Under the pieces are notes generated by a model, which saw nothing but the letters and a program-made list of their open reading frames with translations, ran no database searches and was not told the origin of the DNA. Positions 45,110-54,011 of a stretch of 64,000 nucleotides of DNA are shown one piece after another (within the stretch, counting starts at the first letter, position 1; the number at the start of each line of letters is the position of its first letter). The stretch is taken from the NCBI GenBank assembly GCA_965220305.1, contig OZ244817.1:3782001-3846000 (forward strand). Reading direction: 5' to 3'. The stretch comes from G965220305 sp965220305 (GTDB taxonomy: Bacteria > Chloroflexota > Dehalococcoidia > Lucifugimonadales > UBA3495). Made by a program: the position numbers and the translations under genes.

Positions 45110-45467
45110 ATGTTGACCTTCAGCACCCGGCTTAAAAATCTGTCCCTTACATTGTTGTGAGCGGGTACTGTGGTGAAGTTGGTCATCACGTAGGTGTTAC
45201 CCGGGGCCACTAGATGCACTGAAAGAACTCTCTCCCACAACCTGCCCTTAGTTCATCGGTAGGTGAAGTTTTTGTGAACGTCTTTCGAGGTGCTGTACCA
45301 CCTTTCCGTTGCGTTCCGCTGGGCAAGGCCCACCACAGTCCATTGACGAAACCGAGGTTGTCTCTGATAGTCGCTCCCGAGTACCTTTGGCGACCCCAGA
45401 AAAAGTCCCATATGCGCTGGCGTTCGGTTGAGTTGGGTTGGCCTTGTCTCGTCCCTGCTACCTTCAC
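45110..45467 (-). pseudogene. IS5-family transposase N-terminal remnant
   Basis: On the minus strand, RIWDFFWGRQRYSGATIRD and NLGFVNGLWWALPSG, then in another frame ERWYSTSKDVHKNFTY and GRLWERVLSVHL. This is the FVNG-LW-LR-G-PWRDLP--YG-W pattern of IS5 first-frame proteins with frameshifts. It is adjacent to the IS701 copy at 45484. Confidence 0.55.
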
Positions 45468-45483
45468 GCCCCATCTGTCTTAG

Positions 45484-46912
45484 TACTACAGTTGCAGATT
45501 GAAAACGACTAGGATTGGGGCAATCAACGGGTGGTGAGGTGAGGCTGTGGCAGTGCATGGGGATGGGGTGGCAGAGGTCGCCCGGTGGGCTGAGGGTATC
45601 GACCGGGTACACGAGTGCATTGCGGGGCGGTTCCGGCGTCCCGAACCACGTCGACGATCGCTGGACTATCTGAAAGGGCTGCTCAGTCCGGTGGAGCGCA
45701 AGAACGGCTGGCAACTGGCGGAGCAGGCCGGGGACGCCACACCCTATGGGGTGCAGCATCTGCTGTCAACCTACATTTGGGACGCGGACCTGGTTCGCGA
45801 TGATCTCAGGGACTACGTGGTGGAGCACCTGGGCGACGCCAACGGGGTGTTGGTGGTGGACGAGACTGGGTTTCTGAAGAAGGGCAACAAGTCTGTGGGG
45901 GTGCAGCGTCAGTACAGCGGCACGGCGGGACGGATCGAGAACTGCCAGATTGGGGTATTCTTGACCTACGCTACTGCCAAGGGGAGGACCCTGCTGGACC
46001 GGGAGCTTTACCTGCCTCAGGTGTGGGCCGATGACCAGGAACGCCGGGAGGAGGCTGGCGTGCCGGAGCAAGTGGCGTTTCGCACCAAGCCGCAACTGGC
46101 CCGGCGGATGCTGGAACGGGCGGTGGAGTCGGGAGTCCCCTTCGGCTGGGCCACCGGGGACGAGGTCTACGGCAATGACCGCAACCTGCGGCTGTGGCTG
46201 GAGCGGCGGGACGTTCCTCACGTGCTGGCCATCAAGAGCAATGAGAAGTTGTGGGCTGGGACGGACCAGGGTCCGCGCCAAGTGCGGGCTGACCGGCTGG
46301 CGTCTGGGGTTGAAGAGTCGGGCTGGGTCCGGCTGAGCGCCGGTGATGGGGCCAAGGGTCCTCGGGTCTACGACTGGGCCTTGGTGGATATTCGGCCCCT
46401 GAGAGAACCTGGCAAGGGGTACTGGCTGCTGGCCCGGCGCAGCGTGGCCAAGCCCGAGGAACTGGCCTACTACGTGTGCTACGGCCCGACGGGAACAGCC
46501 CTGGAGGAACTGGTGCGGGTGGCCGGAACCCGGTGGGCCATTGAGGAATGCTTTGAGGAGGCCAAGGGACAGGTGGGACTGGACCAATACGAGGTGCGCC
46601 GGTGGGACGGCTGGTACCGGCACATCACCCTGGCGATGCTGGCCCACGCCTACCTGGCGGTGGTACGGCGCCAGGCATCGTCGCCGGGACGTCTGGGAGA
46701 AAAGGGGGCTGCCCCAGTTTGGAGGAAAGGCTGATACCGCTGACGGTGCCCGAGGTTCGGCGGTTACTCTACCGGCTGATATGGAGACACCACCCTACGG
46801 ACGAATCAGTGCTGCGGTGGTCTCAGTGGAGACGGCGGCACCAAGCAACGGCCCGGCGCTGTCATTACCGACGCCGCCTGAAACTCCTCACCACATATCT
46901 GCAACTGTAGTA
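45484..46912 (+). mobile_element. IS701-family insertion sequence, copy 2
   Basis: 1429 bp with the same inverted ends as copy 1. It is flanked by TTAG at 45480-45483 and 46913-46916. The right TTAG runs directly into the small MITE at 46916. Confidence 0.95.
45547..46734 (+). CDS. IS701-family transposase, copy 2
   Basis: Encodes the same 395-residue protein as the copy at 33654, including all three catalytic blocks, and starts at the same GTG relative to the left end. Confidence 0.95.
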   Translation: MAVHGDGVAEVARWAEGIDRVHECIAGRFRRPEPRRRSLDYLKGLLSPVERKNGWQLAEQAGDATPYGVQHLLSTYIWDADLVRDDLRDYVVEHLGDANGVLVVDETGFLKKGNKSVGVQRQYSGTAGRIENCQIGVFLTYATAKGRTLLDRELYLPQVWADDQERREEAGVPEQVAFRTKPQLARRMLERAVESGVPFGWATGDEVYGNDRNLRLWLERRDVPHVLAIKSNEKLWAGTDQGPRQVRADRLASGVEESGWVRLSAGDGAKGPRVYDWALVDIRPLREPGKGYWLLARRSVAKPEELAYYVCYGPTGTALEELVRVAGTRWAIEECFEEAKGQVGLDQYEVRRWDGWYRHITLAMLAHAYLAVVRRQASSPGRLGEKGAAPVWRKG

Positions 46913-46915
46913 TTA

Positions 46916-46994
46916 GAGCCTATCCTAAAATCAAGTTATGCCCCCTGTCGCAGCTATGAAATGCCATAACCCAAAGGGTTATTAGGATAGGCTC
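46916..46994. mobile_element. 79-bp MITE with GAGCCTATCC ends, copy 1
   Basis: GAGCCTATCCTAA (46916-46928) and TTAGGATAGGCTC (46982-46994) are perfect 13-bp inverted repeats around a non-coding centre that contains its own palindromic stretch (CATAACCC-AAAGGGTTAT). A related element lies at 59440-59517. Confidence 0.75.
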
Positions 46995-47628
46995 TTACAG
47001 GAAGTCTTGGGAACGGGAATTTGGACAAAGTGCAATTCTGTCCAGGCGGCGCAGTTGCCGACGGTCGGCGGGGTGCTGCGGCTGGAAACGGCATGCGTCA
47101 CGCGACGCTGCACACCCGTCGGGCAGGCTCAGGCGGAAACCTGGGATCGGGGCTGCGGGTGACGGGGCGAATATGGCCGATGACCAGGGCGGGGGCAGGT
47201 TGTCCGGCGGGTTAGCTGGCGGCGGCGCCAGGCCGGGGCGCGGGCTGCGGGGTAAAACTCCCTTCCCGACTGGCGCCCCGTGGCAGGGTAGGACAGGAAA
47301 AGGGAAACGGCAAAGCGCGTGGCGCGGTGATGATCAGGGCGGTCGCCAAGCTGAATAACGCAGGCGAAGGCCCTCTACTGGACTTGGACGGCAACGGCTT
47401 TGGTTTAGCCCGTGTCCCGCAAGGCGCTCGCAGGCTCCCCTAGTGACATTCGCAACGTTGCAATTGGCTTGGACCTGCGGGATGTCCCGTTGGTTGACGC
47501 CGGGGCAATCCGGCCGCCGGTCTGTTGGGGGGCCTCCGAGGCGACGGCGGTTCCGCTGATCCCATTCGCAATGTCTCCAGCCAATATGCTATGTTTCAAC
47601 GCAGAATTGCCGTGGGGGACGGAGTGGG
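46995..47628. other. Gap before the MFS gene
   Basis: I see no supported gene. The stretch is GC-rich with proline/glycine-biased frames that look non-coding. It shares the 18-mer CCCGTTGGTTGACGCCGG (47486-47503) with 49305-49322. Confidence 0.45.
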
Positions 47629-49026
47629 ATGAATCAACAGGGTGAATCGGCGACGCCATTTCCGCTGATCAACAAGTTGCTTTTTTCCGCAGACCAGGTC
47701 GGTTTGCAGGCCATGTCTTACTTCCGGCAGCAGTGGGTGCTGTTTTTCCTGGTGCCGCCAGCGATGGAAGGCGCCAGCCGGGTCCCCGACTTCATACTGC
47801 TGGGGTTCGGCATCGACCCCAGGGTGCTGGCCGGGGTTATGATCTTCTCCGGGCGGTTCATTGACGCCTTCACCGACCCTCTCATCGCCTGGTGGAGCGA
47901 CCGGACCCGGAGCCGCTGGGGCCGGCGCATACCCTTTATCCTCTTCAGCACCCCGTTCTACGCCCTGTTCGGAGCGCTGCTCTGGTTCCTGCCCACCGAG
48001 GGGAGCAGTTGGTGGAACGCGCTGTATTTCGTCCTGATGCTGGAGCTGTTCTTCACCGCGGCTACCATGTCCAGCGCGGCTTTGGAAGCGTTGGTGCCGG
48101 AACTGACCAGAACGGAGCAAGACCGGATGAGCGTGGTGTCCCTGATCTTTCTCTTCGCCGTGGTCGGCGCCGGTCTCGGCCTGGTGGTGGGCGGGTTCAT
48201 CAAGGACGCATACGGCTTTCAGGCCGCGGGGACCGTTTTCGCCGTCTTGGCCCTGGTGTTCCGTTACCTGTCGCTGTCGGCGATCTGGAACCGGGCGCCC
48301 CGGGACATCGCGCCTGCGAAGGCTTCGTTCTGGCAGGGGTACCGGGACGTCCTGCGCAACTCCCAGTTCGTGGCCTTTCTGCCGACTTTCGTGATGTTCA
48401 GCACCGGCGTGGGCGTGCTGCAAGGTTGGTTGCCGTTCTTCGCGGTGGGAGTGCTGCTGCAGGAACGGTATGGCGCGGCGTCGAGTTACCTCTCCATCAG
48501 CGTGATTGCCGGCGTGGTGGCGGCGGGCATCGTCATCTGGATGCTTTTCGCGGCACACCGGGTCAGCAAGCGAAGGGTGTACGGGACCTGCCTGGTGGCC
48601 AGCGGGCTGCTCTTCCCGCTCACCGCCCTGGTGGGGCTGGCGATGTCCGACGGTCTGCTGGTCCAGGGGCTGATTGGCGTATTCATCGCCGGTATGCCCA
48701 TGGCGGCGGTGTTCATGCTGCCCAAGGGCTTCATCGCCGATATAGCCGACTACGACGCGCTGGTCAGGGGCGAACGCCGGGAGGCGATGTTCTACGCGGC
48801 GCAGAACTTCTTCGAGAAGGTTACCTACGCGCTTCCGCCACTGCTGTTGAGCCTGGTGTTGCAACTCGGGGACTCGGCCAACAACCCGCTGGGTCTACGG
48901 CTGGCGCCGCTTCTGGCCGGGGGACTGGTGCTGTCGGGCTTCGTCTCGTGGCCCCGCTATCGGCTCCCGGACACGGTAAACCGGGAGACGGTGTCGAAAG
49001 CGGGCTTGCTGCGGACGGCCGGATGA
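47629..49026 (+). CDS. MFS transporter, GPH (sugar:cation symporter) type
   Basis: A 465-residue protein starting MNQQGESATPFPLINKLLFS at the ATG at 47629, with GGAGTGGG upstream. Twelve hydrophobic segments are visible. The signature DAFTDPLIAWWSDRTRSRWGRR (between helices 2 and 3) is characteristic of the GPH/MFS_2 family, as are FIADIADYDALVRGERREAM and the opening LLFSADQVG. It should sit in the cytoplasmic membrane and take up a sugar, sugar acid or similar solute with a cation. The substrate cannot be told. It is a single gene flanked by non-coding sequence. Confidence 0.9.
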   Translation: MNQQGESATPFPLINKLLFSADQVGLQAMSYFRQQWVLFFLVPPAMEGASRVPDFILLGFGIDPRVLAGVMIFSGRFIDAFTDPLIAWWSDRTRSRWGRRIPFILFSTPFYALFGALLWFLPTEGSSWWNALYFVLMLELFFTAATMSSAALEALVPELTRTEQDRMSVVSLIFLFAVVGAGLGLVVGGFIKDAYGFQAAGTVFAVLALVFRYLSLSAIWNRAPRDIAPAKASFWQGYRDVLRNSQFVAFLPTFVMFSTGVGVLQGWLPFFAVGVLLQERYGAASSYLSISVIAGVVAAGIVIWMLFAAHRVSKRRVYGTCLVASGLLFPLTALVGLAMSDGLLVQGLIGVFIAGMPMAAVFMLPKGFIADIADYDALVRGERREAMFYAAQNFFEKVTYALPPLLLSLVLQLGDSANNPLGLRLAPLLAGGLVLSGFVSWPRYRLPDTVNRETVSKAGLLRTAG

Positions 49027-49909
49027 CCCTGCCCGCAACTGCGCATGGGTGGGGCCAAGGTAATCTGCAAGGGCGGTTGACGCGGGATACCGGGGTTGTG
49101 GCCCCGGCATCATTCCGTAGTATCAGACCGCGACCGGCGCGAAAGTTGGCCTTGGCAACCTATCCTTGAACAATCCCATTTCCGTGCCCGCCCGACCGGT
49201 CCTCCGGTCCGATGGGGCGCCAACGGAAAGGGTTCCTTCCCCGACGCGCCAGACTACAACCGCTCCAAGCAGGCTTCCACAGCGGCCCGGACGGGCGGGA
49301 ATGGCCCGTTGGTTGACGCCGGAGACTGGTTGCAGGTCGTGAACGCGCTGGCCGGTGGCCGGGTGTGCGACATCCAGCATATCCGGCGGTCGTTGCCCTG
49401 AAGGTGGCGCTTGGCGCTGAGTCTCTGGGTGGGGCCGTCGTTGCTCCCACGGAGCAATGGATTTCGACGCCACCGGGTTGGCAGGGCGCGGGGCCGGTTT
49501 CCCCCTGACGCGGCAGACTACAACCGCTCCGGGGCGGTTTTCACAGTGGCCGGCCTGTAAGGGAAAATGAAAGACGTTGCAGTATGCAATCGGGGCCGTT
49601 TCCAACGGGGATCAAGCGGGATCAGGATGGCGCAGGGAGAAACGCGGCGGGGAAGGAGTTGACGGTCTGTGGCAACCTGATTGCATTGATTGTATTGCAG
49701 GAAGTGCACTCTTGGGACGCGGATAGCGTGGGCCGGAGCTGCGGCGCCTGGCGCTGAAGATGCCGCCGGTCCCGGTCGGTGGCAGGTTGACGCGGCGGGA
49801 AACATCGTGCGCCGCGAAAGGCTCCACGTGCTTGCTGAGAGTCCAGGCCGGCGCTGGCGGCGCAGCGGCCCGTCACGGGCATTCCCTGCCCGTGACGGGC
49901 ATTCCCTCC
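49027..49909. other. Non-coding, repeat-bearing gap after the MFS gene
   Basis: I see no supported gene. A diverged direct repeat is visible: CAGACTACAACCGCTCC occurs near 49251 and 49513 with similar flanks (GACGCG before, CACAG(C/T)GGCC after), spaced about 262 bp. The 18-mer at 49305-49322 also occurs at 47486. Confidence 0.5.
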
Positions 49910-50130
49910 TGGAAATGACCCCTATAGGGACTTCCATGACGCCGGAGGGCTGTACAGGAAAGCGGTTTTGGCGCAAGTTGCAGATGTGGGCCGTTTCAAA
50001 GCTGAATCGCGGGGAAATCACACCCTACCGGACGGAAACGGCGAACACTTTTTGTCAAGGGTAGGTTGCGGGAAAATGCAAGTTGCGAGACAAGTTGCGT
50101 TGGAAAGGTGCAATTTGCACCCCCAGGGAT
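49910..50130. promoter_or_regulatory. Diverged copy of the 7.8-8.0 kb control region
   Basis: The order of blocks matches 7790-7950: CCCCTATAGGG, ATGACG, GTACAGG, GCAAGTTGCA, CGTTT, GGGGAAATC, CCCTAC and GAACACTTT. A perfect palindrome GGTGCAATTTGCACC lies at 50107-50121, with several GCAAGTTGC elements. No intact regulator gene follows it here. Confidence 0.6.
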
Positions 50131-50681
50131 GGGCCGGGGTTGGGAGTATGTGGCCGGGGCCGGGCAGGGGTGGCGGCACTGGCCCCGGTGAGCTGGTGGG
50201 CGGTGAGGTTGCCGACGCGAACAGGGAAGCAGCCTCGGGCGCTCAGGGCGGGGATGGCGGTGGCGGCGGAGAAGGGTCCGGGTTGGCGGGCGAGGGTAAC
50301 GGCGCTGCAAGCCGGATGGCTGACGCTGGTAACTGCGGCGGCGATGGCGGCGTGGTGAACGTGTACGAGCTGAGTCATGGCCCTGGTGAACCGGATGGCG
50401 CGCCAGCGGGGGTAGCCAGGGAGCGGCCCGGCTGCTGAGGCTGAAGCATCGGACCGGGGTGGCCAGTGCCGTTGCCAGCGGGAACGTAGTGATGGGCGTC
50501 GTGGCGGGCGACAGCGTGGGCAAATAAGGGCAGCAGGGTTCTGTGCGATGTCGTCGTGAGCGCCGGTGGCGGGTTGCGCTGGCAAGTCGGTCAATTCCTG
50601 TTCCATTCTTGTCTGTTTCTTGGCCAGCGGATGTCAACGATATGGGCGTGACGACTCCGAAACTCTTGTCATCATCTCGGC
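50131..50681. other. GC-rich stretch without a clear gene
   Basis: This is where the counterpart of the 8086 regulator would be expected. Glycine/alanine-rich frames run on both strands but none has a recognisable domain or good start. It is probably decayed coding sequence. Confidence 0.4.
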
Positions 50682-50965
50682 GGAGTCGGATACTGAATGC
50701 GTTGTCTGGCTTTTCCAGCGTTTCCACTGCCGAGAAACCTGGGGGGCGTGATCCCTGTCCGCCCGGGCTTGCTCCGTGAGGATCGAGGCTTTTCTCCCCG
50801 GAGCGCCCACGAGGGAGTTGCTGCCACGGCGGAGTGACGTTTCCTTCGCCCGCAGCCGGTAATCCAAACCCACCAGGGCGCACGGTGCGCCTCACCCTGC
50901 AACCCACCAAAGGCGGTATCCCTACCCCACGGACTGAACGAAGGAGGTGGACGACTCCGGCGCCG
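50682..50965. repeat. Structured intergenic element, copy 2
   Basis: It shares with copies at 9067 and 51053 the segments GGATACTGAATGCGT, GGCTTTTCCAG(C)GTTTC with its pairing partner GAAACCTGG, CCCGGGCT, the hairpin GCGCACGGTGCGC (50879-50891), CCTCACC and AAGGAGGTGGACGAC near the end. Confidence 0.6.
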
Positions 50966-51052
50966 CAAGGGCGCTTAGGTTTTTCTTAAACAGAACTGAA
51001 CAATCTGCGAGCACTCGGGTCGCGTGGACGCCAAACCCCTTGCGCCAGCGTT

Positions 51053-51330
51053 CTGGGCGCCGGATACTGGAATGCGTAGTCAGGCTTTTTCCAGTGATTC
51101 ACGCCGAGAAAACTGGAGGGTTCCGTCCCTGGACCCGGGACTGGTCGCATAGGATCGAGCCTAGCTCTCCGAACGGCCGCCCATGCCGGATTGACCCAAG
51201 AGGATCGAGCCTTGCTCTCCCGATGGGCGTCTGCGAGGGACATATCCGAGGCGCACGGTGCGCTTCACCAGGCATCCCATACCAAGGCAGTACTCCCACC
51301 CCACGGACTAACCAAGGAGGTGGCAACCAG
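51053..51330. repeat. Structured intergenic element, copy 3
   Basis: Tandem to copy 2, about 371 bp further on. It has GGATACTGGAATGCGT, GGCTTTTTCCAGTGATTC pairing with GAAAACTGG, GACCCGGG, GGATCGAGCCT twice, the hairpin GCGCACGGTGCGC (51251-51263), CTTCACCAGG, CCCCACGGACTAACC and AAGGAGGTGGCAACC. Confidence 0.6.
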
Positions 51331-51651
51331 ACCCAGCACGGCGTTCCCGGTATCCCTTTCTCTGTTGTTCTCACTGGCGAGGCGGTCGACCTGCTTCGCA
51401 TCTTCACACTGCGGTTGGAGCGGATAACAAGCTCCGGCTGCTCCTACTCAACTGCGGTATAGCTACGGAACAAGGGTAGCCCGTCCGCAGATTCAGCACG
51501 CTCCGGTTGTCCAACAGCGACAGGCCGGACGCTTATCACTGCAACGCAGTATCCACCTGCCCGGTAGCTGAAAACGCAGCGAATGGCTGGACTGCGTTCC
51601 TCTCCCTTTCCCTCACGCAGCAGTCTCCCAGGAACTTAAACCCTGGCCGGT

Positions 51652-51976
51652 CTGCGTCTTTCGCCAAGCCCCAACCGGCGTTCCTCCTTGCGAGTTTCAG
51701 TCCCGGGGCGAAGTGTGTCTGCCGCCAGAGGGTCGGTTTGAGCCGCTGAACACCACCATGGGCGAACTGCGCCTTGCTCCAACCCCCAACCGGCGTTTTC
51801 CGTTACCGTGCCAAACCCAAGGCGTAGTGTGTCTGCCGCCAAAGGGTCGGTTTGAGCCGCTGAACACGACCCTGGGTGAACTGCGTCTTGCGCCAACCCC
51901 CAATCCGGCTTTCTCCACTGCGGCGCCCGACCTTGGGCGTAGTGCGTCCGGCGCCGGACGCACTACGCCCAAGGTC
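51652..51976. repeat. Three 114-115-bp tandem units upstream of the multi-HTH paralogue
   Basis: Units begin CTGCG(T/C)CTT at 51652, 51767 and 51881. They share CCAA(G/C)CCCCAA, CGGCGTT and GTGTGTCTGCCGCC; units 1 and 2 also share GGGTCGGTTTGAGCCGCTGA. The third unit ends in the 48-bp palindrome. The same unit type occurs twice at 9919-10130. Confidence 0.7.
51929..51976. repeat. 48-bp perfect palindrome
   Basis: The left arm starts GACCTTGGGCGTAGTGCG and the centre is CCGGCGCCGG. The right arm is the exact reverse complement of the left, with no spacer and no mismatch. It overlaps the last 115-bp unit. Confidence 0.9.
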
Positions 51977-52000
51977 TTGCACAAAGCTGAGGGGGTGCGT

Positions 52001-52431
52001 ATGCACATCAATGACTGGCTTGAACAGTTCAAGGCCGTTGCCGTCAACGCTGGCGGCTGCATCAAGCGGGTGCACATCACGGTAGCGGTGGCCCCGCTGA
52101 TGATTCTCAATTCAACAACAAGGAGGCACTCCATGACGACGATTACCTTGGGAACCCCTTCATCTACAGGATTTTCTGGAGACTTGGCACACGGGCTGCT
52201 GGCGGGCATTGCCCGGCCAAAGCTGCGGATGCCCGGCTCCGGCGGCTCCACGCCGAGGGGCTGGGCGTTGTCCTGCGCCGGTTCCCTGAACTGAAGGCGG
52301 CGGTCCCGGTACCGCTGGGTTATGACGACGGCCTCGCCGCGGTCGTGGTCTTGAGGATGAGCTGGACGGTGGGCATAGGCCGGTTATGCAGTGGTGTCCG
52401 CCCCTTCCACGACAGGGCGGAGCCGCCGTAA
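52001..52431 (+). pseudogene. Small hypothetical gene with one frameshift
   Basis: The ATG at 52001 (MHINDWLEQFKAVAVNAGG) follows GAGGGGG. The frame shows strong G/C preference in third codon positions to about 52153, then the preference moves to the next frame (NPFIYRIFWRLG...LGVVLRRFPELKAAV), which ends at a TAA at 52429-52431. A second internal start at 52133 has AAGGAGG. Corrected length is about 143 residues. I do not recognise a family. It lies between the tandem repeats and the multi-HTH paralogue. Confidence 0.45.
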
Positions 52432-52515
52432 GCGCCGGAAGTAAAGGCGGCCCCTTGAGCCGCCACTGACAGTAACGTCATTCCCGCGAAGGCGGGAACG
52501 GGAACTTGCAAGTGA

Positions 52516-52549
52516 GCGGGGGCGGTCTCCTTCGGGAGGCCTCCCCCGC
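52516..52549 (+). promoter_or_regulatory. Leader hairpin, copy B1
   Basis: GCGGGGGCGGTCTCC pairs with GGAGGCCTCCCCCGC (one mismatch, one G-U) around TTCG, followed by TTTCTGTGTTTCGG. It is a tandem duplicate of the leader at 52625, but no multi-HTH start follows it directly. Confidence 0.55.
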
Positions 52550-52624
52550 TTTCTGTGTTTCGGAACCTGGTGAAACGAAGGCGGCCATGCGACCCGCCAC
52601 TGAAAAGCTACAAATTGAAATGGA

Positions 52625-52653
52625 GCGGGGGTCGTCCTTCGGGCGGCCCCCGC
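52625..52653 (+). promoter_or_regulatory. Leader hairpin, copy B2
   Basis: GCGGGGGTCGTCC pairs over 13 bp with GGGCGGCCCCCGC around a short TTC loop, followed by TTTCTG and then TTTTGGAGGAAGCGAC-ATG. Its position relative to the start codon matches copy A at 10279. Confidence 0.6.
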
Positions 52654-52677
52654 TTTCTGCGTTTTGGAGGAAGCGAC

Positions 52678-53674
52678 ATGAAGGCGACCACAAGTATTGA
52701 AACCACGGCGCGGTTCGACGGCGACGTAAACCCCGTACAGGGCAAGGAACAGGCCCTGGATAAACAGTCCGGAGCGGCGGAACAGGGACAGAGCAAGGGC
52801 AAGCCCGAGAGCGAGCTTCGGGCTGCGGCCCGGCCTCACCCTGAAGGAACTGGCGGTGAAGATGGGCGTGAGCTACGGCTACCTGTCCCAGGTTTCCGCC
52901 GGGCGCAGGCCCTGGTCTCCGATGCTGCGGGAAAGGGTGGCGGCGGTGCTGGGCGAGGTCCCCGGGCCAGGCGTCGTCTACCGGCAGGGCGGTCCGGTCA
53001 AGGGGGAGAGCAGCTTCATCCGGGAGCGGGCCCGGGAGCGAGGCATGAGCATGATGGAACTGGCGGACCAGGTTGGGGTGTCCTACGGCTACCTGACCCA
53101 GGCGTCCCGGGGCCAGAGGAACATGGGCCCGGCAGTCCAGGCAAAGGTGGAGGCGGTGTTGGGCGCTCCGGCCAGGGTTGAGGCCGCCCAGCTTCCCAGC
53201 GTTGATCCTCAAGCCCTGTGGGAGCGCATGGATGCTCACAACCTCAGCCAGAACGAAACCGTCAAGCTGGCCGGCATCAGCTCCGGTTATCTTTCCCAGA
53301 TCATGAACGGCCAGCGAACTCCGTCGGGGCGGGTTCTGGAAAAGCTGCACCGGGTGCTGTTCCAGCCGACGGCGGCGGAACTGGTGGCGCCTGCCGAGGT
53401 GAAGGTGATGGCCTGGAAGAAGGGCGGGCGCAACGGCGTGGTGGTGCGCGGCGCCGGTGGGCCTCACAGCGGCAGCAACCCCGGCGGCGGCACCGTTCGC
53501 ATCGGCGGGCGGGTGCCCTGGGGCGCCGAGGTGGAGTACGCCTACCGCGCCGGGTACGACAGCCGGGGCCGGCTGTCGGTTACCCACCTGGTGGATGAGC
53601 GGGGCTACTCCGTCATGTTGACGCAACCGGAGCCGGATGGCGATGGTCCTGGGATGGGCCGCGCTGCCGACTGA
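52678..53674 (+). pseudogene. Multi-HTH protein paralogue, frameshifted
   Basis: It starts MKATTSIETTARFDG with GGAGGAAGCG upstream, as in the gene at 10336. Relative to that gene, 7 nt (CGGCACG) are missing after ELRAAAR near 52831, inside the first HTH, so the frame is lost. The other frame is intact from about 52840 to 53674 (VSYGYLSQVSAGR, VSYGYLTQASRGQRN, ISSGYLSQIMNGQR). Three HTH units remain instead of four. The C-terminal domain is nearly identical to the paralogue (VKVMAWKKGGRNGVVVRGAG). A shorter protein could start at the ATG at 52856 or 52862, but no good ribosome site is present. Confidence 0.8.
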
Positions 53675-53720
53675 GTGCGGAAACGGCGGCAACAACCTGC
53701 CCCTTACCGGATACGGGGGC

Positions 53721-54011
53721 ATGGGGCCGACGGTCGTGCCGGTCAACGGCAATAGCCACCGGGAGAAACCCGCCGAGGGGCAGCAGTCGCTCTTCTCCTG
53801 GGCGGAGTTCCCCGGTCTCCACCGGAGCAGGCTCTGGCCGGGGAACTCCGCCCAGTCCCAGGGACGCAACGGCAAGCCCAAGCCCTCGTCCCTGTCCCTC
53901 TTCGCGTGAGTGCTGGAGAACGGGCAGCAACGGGAAGCGGAGCCGGTGGGCGCGGGGCGCTGGACCGTCACGTTGAAAGGGAAGGCCATCGCCGTAGCGG
54001 CGATGGCCTAA
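53721..54011 (+). pseudogene. Small reading frame with an internal TGA
   Basis: The frame from the ATG at 53721 (MGPTVVPVNGNSHREKPAEG) runs to TGA at 53907-53909 after KPSSLSLFA. It continues in the same frame with VLENGQQREAEPVGAGRWTV and TLKGKAIAVAAMA to a TAA at 54009-54011. Codon bias is similar on both sides of the TGA, which suggests a recent nonsense mutation of a tryptophan codon (TGG to TGA). No family is recognised. It is 46 nt downstream of the multi-HTH paralogue. Confidence 0.45.
53983..54009. terminator. Hairpin between convergent genes
   Basis: AGGCCATCGCCG pairs perfectly with CGGCGATGGCCT around a TAG loop, then AACATTCCATTTTCC. It lies at the convergent ends of the small plus-strand frame and the minus-strand ietS. 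Confidence 0.65.

Noticed and set aside
47596..48864. Minus-strand frame opposite the MFS gene
   Set aside because: H/Q/R-rich composition without hydrophobic segments or domains; the plus-strand transporter is clear.
51697..52251. Minus-strand repeat protein over the 115-bp units
   Set aside because: Unit length alternates between 114 and 115, so the frame is not kept between units; a repeat protein would need a constant multiple of three.
53907..53909. TGA read as tryptophan (alternative code)
   Set aside because: Several clearly complete genes here end in TGA (for example drmB and the IS701 transposase), so the code is standard.
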